Source: CAXSEF01 sp964236535 (GTDB lineage: Bacteria > Pseudomonadota > Alphaproteobacteria > Acetobacterales > Acetobacteraceae). From it: 9,604 nucleotides of DNA. The stretch lies in contig CAXSEF010000111.1 of assembly GCA_964236535.1 (NCBI GenBank), positions 1 to 9,604 on the forward strand, given 5' to 3'. The first letter of the stretch is position 1. Every line of letters starts with the position of its first letter. The notes under the pieces were generated by a model, which was not told the origin of the DNA, searched no databases, and was given only the letters and a program-made list of their open reading frames with translations. Made by a program: the position numbers and the translations under genes. Positions 6,250-9,604 of this stretch are shown piece after piece.

Positions 6250-7433
6250 CGCTGACCGGTCAATGCCCGCGGCCGCCATTGCTCCGCCGCTACCACGCCT
6301 ACCGCCCCCAGCAGCATCATCACCGCCATCGGCATCGGCGTCCCGTCGGTCAGCAGCCCGATCAGGGTCCCGCTCAGCGCACCGAGCACGAACTGCAGCG
6401 TGCCCAGCAGCGCCGAAGCCGCACCCGCCTGCGCCGCATGGTTCGACAGCGCGCCCACCGCCGCGTTCGGCGAGATGAACCCGAACATCGCGAACATCAC
6501 CAGTACCGGCAGCATTACCCCGCTTACCCCCCACGCACCCGTCGTCGCATCCGCCAGCAGCGCCACGGCACCCACCAGCAGCACCAGCGATGCAGACTGC
6601 AACACGCGCGCATACCCGAACCGGCGCAGCGCGAACGGGTTGATCTGCGAGGAGGCGATGAACGCGCCGGCAGTGCCCATGAATACCAGGCCGAACTGCG
6701 TCGGCGTCTCGTGGAACTGCTCGATGAACACCGGCGGCGAACCGCCCAGGAACGCGAACAGCGCGAACGAGGCGAACCCGGCCATCAGCGTGTGGCTGAG
6801 GAAGCCGCGGTCACGCACCACCGACACGAAGCGCTGCGCCAGCGCCCAGGGCCGCAGCCGCACCCGCCGCTCCGGCGCCAGCGTGTCCGGCAGCAGCACC
6901 GCCACCAGCCCCAGGCACGTCACGCCATAGACCGCCGCGATCCAGAAGATCGTCCGCCAGTCCGCGAACCCCAGCACGACACCGCCGAGCGTCGGCGCCA
7001 GGATCGGCACCACCCCCATCACCAGCATCAGCCGGCTCATCAGCTTCGCCGCCTCGTGCCCGTCGGCGAGATCGCGCACCACCGCGCGCGGCACCACCAT
7101 CGACGCCGAACCACCCACCGCGGCGAGGGCGCGCCACACCGAGAGGCTGGTCATGTCCGGCGCCAGCGCGCAACCCGCCGACGCCAGCGTATACATCGCC
7201 GTGCCAATCAGCAGCGGCACCCGCCGCCCGTAGCGGTCCGACAGCGTGCCCTGCATCATCTGCCCGACCGCGAGCCCCGCGAACCAGGTCGCCAGCGTGA
7301 TCTGCGCCGAGCCGGCCACGGCGTGCAGCGAGCGCTCCATTGCCGGGAACGCCGGCAGGTACATGTCGGTCGACACCGGGCCTACGGCGGTCAGCACGCC
7401 GAGCAGGACCGGCAGCCAGGCGGGTATCTTCAT
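6210..7433 (-). CDS. Bcr/CflA-family drug efflux permease (MFS)
   Basis: An inner-membrane proton-driven exporter of the major facilitator superfamily, subfamily DHA1/Bcr-CflA (bicyclomycin, chloramphenicol and similar). The 407-residue product has the Bcr hallmark TDMYLPAFP at 22-30, followed by the MFS motif A GTLSDRYGRRVPLLIG from residue 62. Then comes RALAAVGGSASMVVPRAVVRD, the DHA1-type PILAPTLGGVVLGFADWRTIFWI, and about twelve hydrophobic segments in all. Length and topology are typical. ATG 7433 is chosen over GTG 7457 because MKIPAWLPVLLGVLTAVGPV is the usual family start; no strong ribosome site is seen. The last 12 residues (SKAGLCPKPPKA) come from repeat copy C rather than conserved protein. 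It is divergent from the antiporter gene. Substrate is unknown. Confidence 0.93.
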   Translation of the reverse strand: MKIPAWLPVLLGVLTAVGPVSTDMYLPAFPAMERSLHAVAGSAQITLATWFAGLAVGQMMQGTLSDRYGRRVPLLIGTAMYTLASAGCALAPDMTSLSVWRALAAVGGSASMVVPRAVVRDLADGHEAAKLMSRLMLVMGVVPILAPTLGGVVLGFADWRTIFWIAAVYGVTCLGLVAVLLPDTLAPERRVRLRPWALAQRFVSVVRDRGFLSHTLMAGFASFALFAFLGGSPPVFIEQFHETPTQFGLVFMGTAGAFIASSQINPFALRRFGYARVLQSASLVLLVGAVALLADATTGAWGVSGVMLPVLVMFAMFGFISPNAAVGALSNHAAQAGAASALLGTLQFVLGALSGTLIGLLTDGTPMPMAVMMLLGAVGVVAAEQWRPRALTGQRSKAGLCPKPPKA

Positions 7434-7470
7434 CGCCGCGTTCTCGCAGAGACGCACGGCCTCGCGTAGC

Positions 7471-7485
7471 CCGTGCGAAGCACGG
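7471..7485. promoter_or_regulatory. Inverted repeat in the divergent permease/antiporter space
   Basis: CCGTGC-GAA-GCACGG is a perfect six-base stem, 38 bases upstream of the permease ATG. It could be an operator or a leader hairpin. The rest of 7434-7631 is noncoding in appearance, with C-rich runs at 7586-7612, and no convincing sigma-70 hexamers were found by eye. Confidence 0.25.
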
Positions 7486-7619
7486 CTGCCACGCGACGCA
7501 AAGCAGGCAGGACCAGGGTGCGCCCCATGTCCCGGCAGGGGGAACCCGCCAGGGCCAATCCCGTGCCTTTCCTCTCCTGCCGTTCCCCCCTAAACCCCGG
7601 ACCCACCCCCCAATCGCGC

Positions 7620-7623
7620 GGAG
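7620..7623 (+). promoter_or_regulatory. Ribosome-binding site deciding the antiporter start
   Basis: GGAG with eight bases to TTG 7632. The open frame continues upstream to GTG 7473. However, the translated stretch before 7632 is rich in Pro, Arg and Ser, has no conserved look, and would precede the first membrane segment. Confidence 0.5.
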
Positions 7624-7631
7624 CACCCCTC

Positions 7632-9422
7632 TTGGAACAGACTGGCGCGATCGCGGTCCTCTGCATCGCGGGCGGCGGCGTGTTCGCGCAGTGGCTGGCC
7701 TGGCGCCTGCGCCTGCCCGGCATCGTTGTGCTTTTCGCCGCCGGCCTGCTCGCCGGGCCCGGGCTGCAGCTGCTGCACCCGTCCGTGCAGTTCGGTGACG
7801 CGCTGCGCCCGCTGGTCGGCCTCGCCGTCGCCATCGTGGTGTTCGAGGGCGGGCTCGCGCTCGACCTGCGCGAGCTGCGCGCCGCCGGCGAGGGCGTGCT
7901 CCGCCTCACCGCGCTCGCCCTGCCGCTGAACTTCGCCCTAGGCGCCGCCGCCGCGCACTGGATCGGCGCGATGGGCTGGGGCCCAGCCTTGCTGTTCGGC
8001 GCCATCACCGTGGTCACCGGACCAACCGTCGTACTGCCGCTGCTGCGCGTCACCCGGCTGGAACGCCGCGCCAGCGCCTTCCTCAAATGGGAGGCGATCG
8101 TTAACGACCCGATCGGCGCCATCCTTGCCGCCGGCACGCTGGAGGTGCTGGTGCTTGCCGGGCGTCCGGGACAGAGCCTCGCCGGCACGCTGCTGCCGCA
8201 GATCGCCGCCGGCACCGCACTCGCCGTGGCGCTGGGCGTGGGCGCCGGCTTCGGCACCCGCTTCGCCTTCGACCGCGACCAGGTCCCCGAGTACCTCAAG
8301 ACGCCGATGCTGCTGGTGCTGGCGATGGGAACCTACGCCGGCGCCAACCTGCTGATCGACGGCGCCGGGCTGCTCGCCGCGACAATCTACGGCGTGACCC
8401 TGGCCAACCTGCACATCCCCGGCCTCGCCGAGCTGCGCCGCTTCAAGGAATCGCTCGTCGTCCTGCTAGTCTCGGCACTGTTTATCACCCTGACCGCCGA
8501 CCTCGACCGCCACACCCTGTCCGAGATCTCCGGACCGGTGCTGCTGCTGACCGCAGCGATGCTGTTCGCGGTGCGTCCCGCCTGCATCCTGCTCGCCACC
8601 GTGCGCAGTGGCCTGAGCTGGCAGGAGCGCACCCTGTCCGCGTGGTTCGCGCCGCGCGGCATCGTCGCCGCCGCCGTCGCCGGCGTCTCCGGGCTGCGGC
8701 TGCAGCAGGCGGGCTACCCCGGCGCCGTCCTGGTGGTGCCAGCCGTGTTCACCCTGATCGCCACGACAATGGTCCTGCACGGCTTCACCCTCGGCCCGCT
8801 CGCCCGCCGGCTCGGCCTGGCTCTGCCCACAACCCCCGGCCTCGCGATCGTCGGCGCCTCGCCGTGGAGCACCGACCTCGCCCGCGTGCTCCACGAGGCC
8901 GGGCTGCCGGTGCTGCTGGTCGACACCTACCCCGGCGCGCTCGACGAGGCCCGCATGCGCTCGATCCCGGTGCTGCAGGCCGATCTTGTCTCCGACCGCG
9001 GCGAGGAGCAGCTCTCCGGTCGCCCGGTCGACTACCTGCTCGCCGCCACCCCGAACGACATCTACAACGGCCTGGTCTGCACCCGGTTGATGCCCGACTT
9101 GGGCCGCCGCCGCGTGTTCCAGCTTGCACCCCCCGGCGGCGAGATCGACCTGCAGCGCGGCGTGAGCCGCGACCTGCGCGGCCAAGCGCTCGGCCTGCCG
9201 CCCCTCGACCACGCCACCTGCACGAGCCGCTTCTCCCAGGGCTGGCGCTGCCGCGTCGTCGACCTCGACTTCCTTGATGACCTCGACGCGAACCTGGATG
9301 TGCTGATCCTCCTAAGGCCCGGCGGCGGCCTGCTGCTCGCCTCCCAGGAGGACCCGGTCGGGTTCGCCCCGACCAAAGGCGACCGCGCTGTGGTGTTCCA
9401 GCCCCCGGAGACCGAAGCCTGA
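7632..9422 (+). CDS. Cation:proton antiporter (CPA1/NhaP-type) with C-terminal RCK/TrkA-N-like domain
   Basis: An inner-membrane exchanger of Na+ or K+ for H+, used in pH and salt homeostasis. The 596-residue product begins at TTG with LEQTGAIAVLCIAGGGVFAQWLAWRLRLPGIVVLFAAGLLAGPG, the first helices of the fold. Further landmarks are FEGGLALDL, VVTGPTVVLPLLR, the ion-site Asn158-Asp159 in KWEAIVNDPIGA, and Arg342 in SAWFAPRGIVAAAVAG. These are the arrangement seen in electroneutral CPA1 exchangers. About 12 membrane segments fill residues 1-395. Residues about 403-520 resemble a Rossmann RCK domain: LAIVGASPWSTDLARVLHEAGLPVLLVDTYP, then LQADLVSD and YLLAATPNDIYNGLVC. The nucleotide-loop glycines are not in the standard GxGxxG pattern. 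A small beta-rich tail follows. The gene stands alone and is followed after seven bases by repeat copy D. Confidence 0.9.
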   Translation: MEQTGAIAVLCIAGGGVFAQWLAWRLRLPGIVVLFAAGLLAGPGLQLLHPSVQFGDALRPLVGLAVAIVVFEGGLALDLRELRAAGEGVLRLTALALPLNFALGAAAAHWIGAMGWGPALLFGAITVVTGPTVVLPLLRVTRLERRASAFLKWEAIVNDPIGAILAAGTLEVLVLAGRPGQSLAGTLLPQIAAGTALAVALGVGAGFGTRFAFDRDQVPEYLKTPMLLVLAMGTYAGANLLIDGAGLLAATIYGVTLANLHIPGLAELRRFKESLVVLLVSALFITLTADLDRHTLSEISGPVLLLTAAMLFAVRPACILLATVRSGLSWQERTLSAWFAPRGIVAAAVAGVSGLRLQQAGYPGAVLVVPAVFTLIATTMVLHGFTLGPLARRLGLALPTTPGLAIVGASPWSTDLARVLHEAGLPVLLVDTYPGALDEARMRSIPVLQADLVSDRGEEQLSGRPVDYLLAATPNDIYNGLVCTRLMPDLGRRRVFQLAPPGGEIDLQRGVSRDLRGQALGLPPLDHATCTSRFSQGWRCRVVDLDFLDDLDANLDVLILLRPGGGLLLASQEDPVGFAPTKGDRAVVFQPPETEA

Positions 9423-9428
9423 AGTAAA

Positions 9429-9520
9429 TTCAGAGGCTGAGCCTCTGAAATCCTATGCTTAAGTAATGGGATAAAAGGGGCGCCGGTCCTTTGCGAGTCC
9501 GGGCCGGCCCCAGCCTTGCT
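9429..9520 (+). repeat. Dispersed hairpin repeat, copy D (variant, hairpin 2 missing)
   Basis: Hairpin 1 (9429-9449) has perfect nine-base arms TTCAGAGGC / GCCTCTGAA with loop TGA; relative to copies A-C the outer C-G pair has become T-A. Hairpin 2 is absent. The linker ATGCTTAAGTAATGGGAT aligns to ATGCTTAAGGAAGGGAT in copy C. The centre is a different GC-rich block (GGGGCGCC at 9477-9484, as in copy A), and the end CAGCCTTGCT (9511-9520) matches the right terminus of B and C. It starts seven bases after the antiporter stop. Confidence 0.7.
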
Positions 9521-9549
9521 CCGCTCATACTCCTGAGGGTAGCATTTGA

Positions 9550-9603
9550 CATGCGGCGCAGCCCGCAGCTGCGCTTGCAGGTGCCGAACACCTTCTCGAT
9601 GCG
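9550..9603 (-). pseudogene. Fragment of an IS5-like transposase at the window edge
   Basis: The reverse strand encodes RIEKVFGTCKRSCGLRRM, which resembles the C-terminal Glu-containing region of IS5-family transposases (typical form IEKIFGTCKRSYGLRRMR). After the Met the match ends, and the frame runs without homology through repeat copy D to a TGA near 9433. The rest of the gene, if any, lies right of the window. It is a different transposase from the one at the left edge. Only 18 residues support the call. Confidence 0.45.
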
Positions 9604-9604
9604 A

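Noticed and set aside
7473..7631. N-terminal extension of the antiporter from GTG 7473
   Set aside because: The 53 codons are of low-complexity, noncoding-like composition, include part of the inverted repeat at 7471-7485, and precede a well-placed GGAG and TTG 7632.

Overview
The window is very GC-rich, with strong G/C bias at third codon positions and Shine-Dalgarno-type starts. It reads as chromosomal DNA of a proteobacterium. The gene set (YghU-type glutathione transferase, NemR-like TetR, Bcr/CflA exporter, NhaP-type antiporter) would suit a betaproteobacterium such as a member of the Rhodocyclales, but that placement is a guess; a high-GC alphaproteobacterium is not excluded.

Layout, left to right. 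(1) 1-932: an IS5-family (IS427-like) insertion sequence whose transposase is split by a -1 frame change. (2) 1023-2792 (+): an MsbA-type ABC exporter half-transporter. (3) 2917-4506 (-): the remains of a detoxification operon. It holds the 5' half of a short-chain dehydrogenase (SDR), joined out of frame to the 3' part of a glutathione transferase gene, followed two bases later by an intact yghU-like gene. A TetR-family repressor (4603-5196, +) is transcribed divergently from it. (4) 5299-7433 (-): a PuuD-like class-I glutamine amidotransferase and, upstream on the same strand, a Bcr/CflA drug efflux permease. (5) 7632-9422 (+): a CPA1/NhaP-type cation:proton antiporter with a cytosolic RCK/TrkA-N-like domain, divergent from the permease. 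(6) 9550-9603 (-): a scrap of a second IS5-like transposase at the right edge.

The most unusual content is a dispersed intergenic repeat. Two full-length copies (5259-5384 and 6125-6249) are about 125 bp long. They are bounded by 9-bp inverted termini (AAGCAAGGC / GCCTTGCTT) and built as a string of four small hairpins. Partial or variant copies lie at 2794-2862 and 9429-9520, and a decayed one at about 949-994 beside the IS. All copies have the same orientation. Hairpin arms differ between copies mostly by paired or wobble-tolerant changes. Two copies overlap the 3' ends of minus-strand genes, supplying in-frame C-terminal tails of 28 and 12 residues, with the stop codons falling in hairpin loops. 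One copy also fills the short gap before the start codon of the amidotransferase.

How the genes fit together: the TetR-SDR-GST-YghU block looks like a locally regulated glutathione-dependent electrophile or disulfide stress module that has lost two of its genes by an internal deletion. The ABC exporter, permease and antiporter are separate membrane transport units with no visible shared regulation. No RNA gene, CRISPR array or gene-free stretch over 300 bases was seen.
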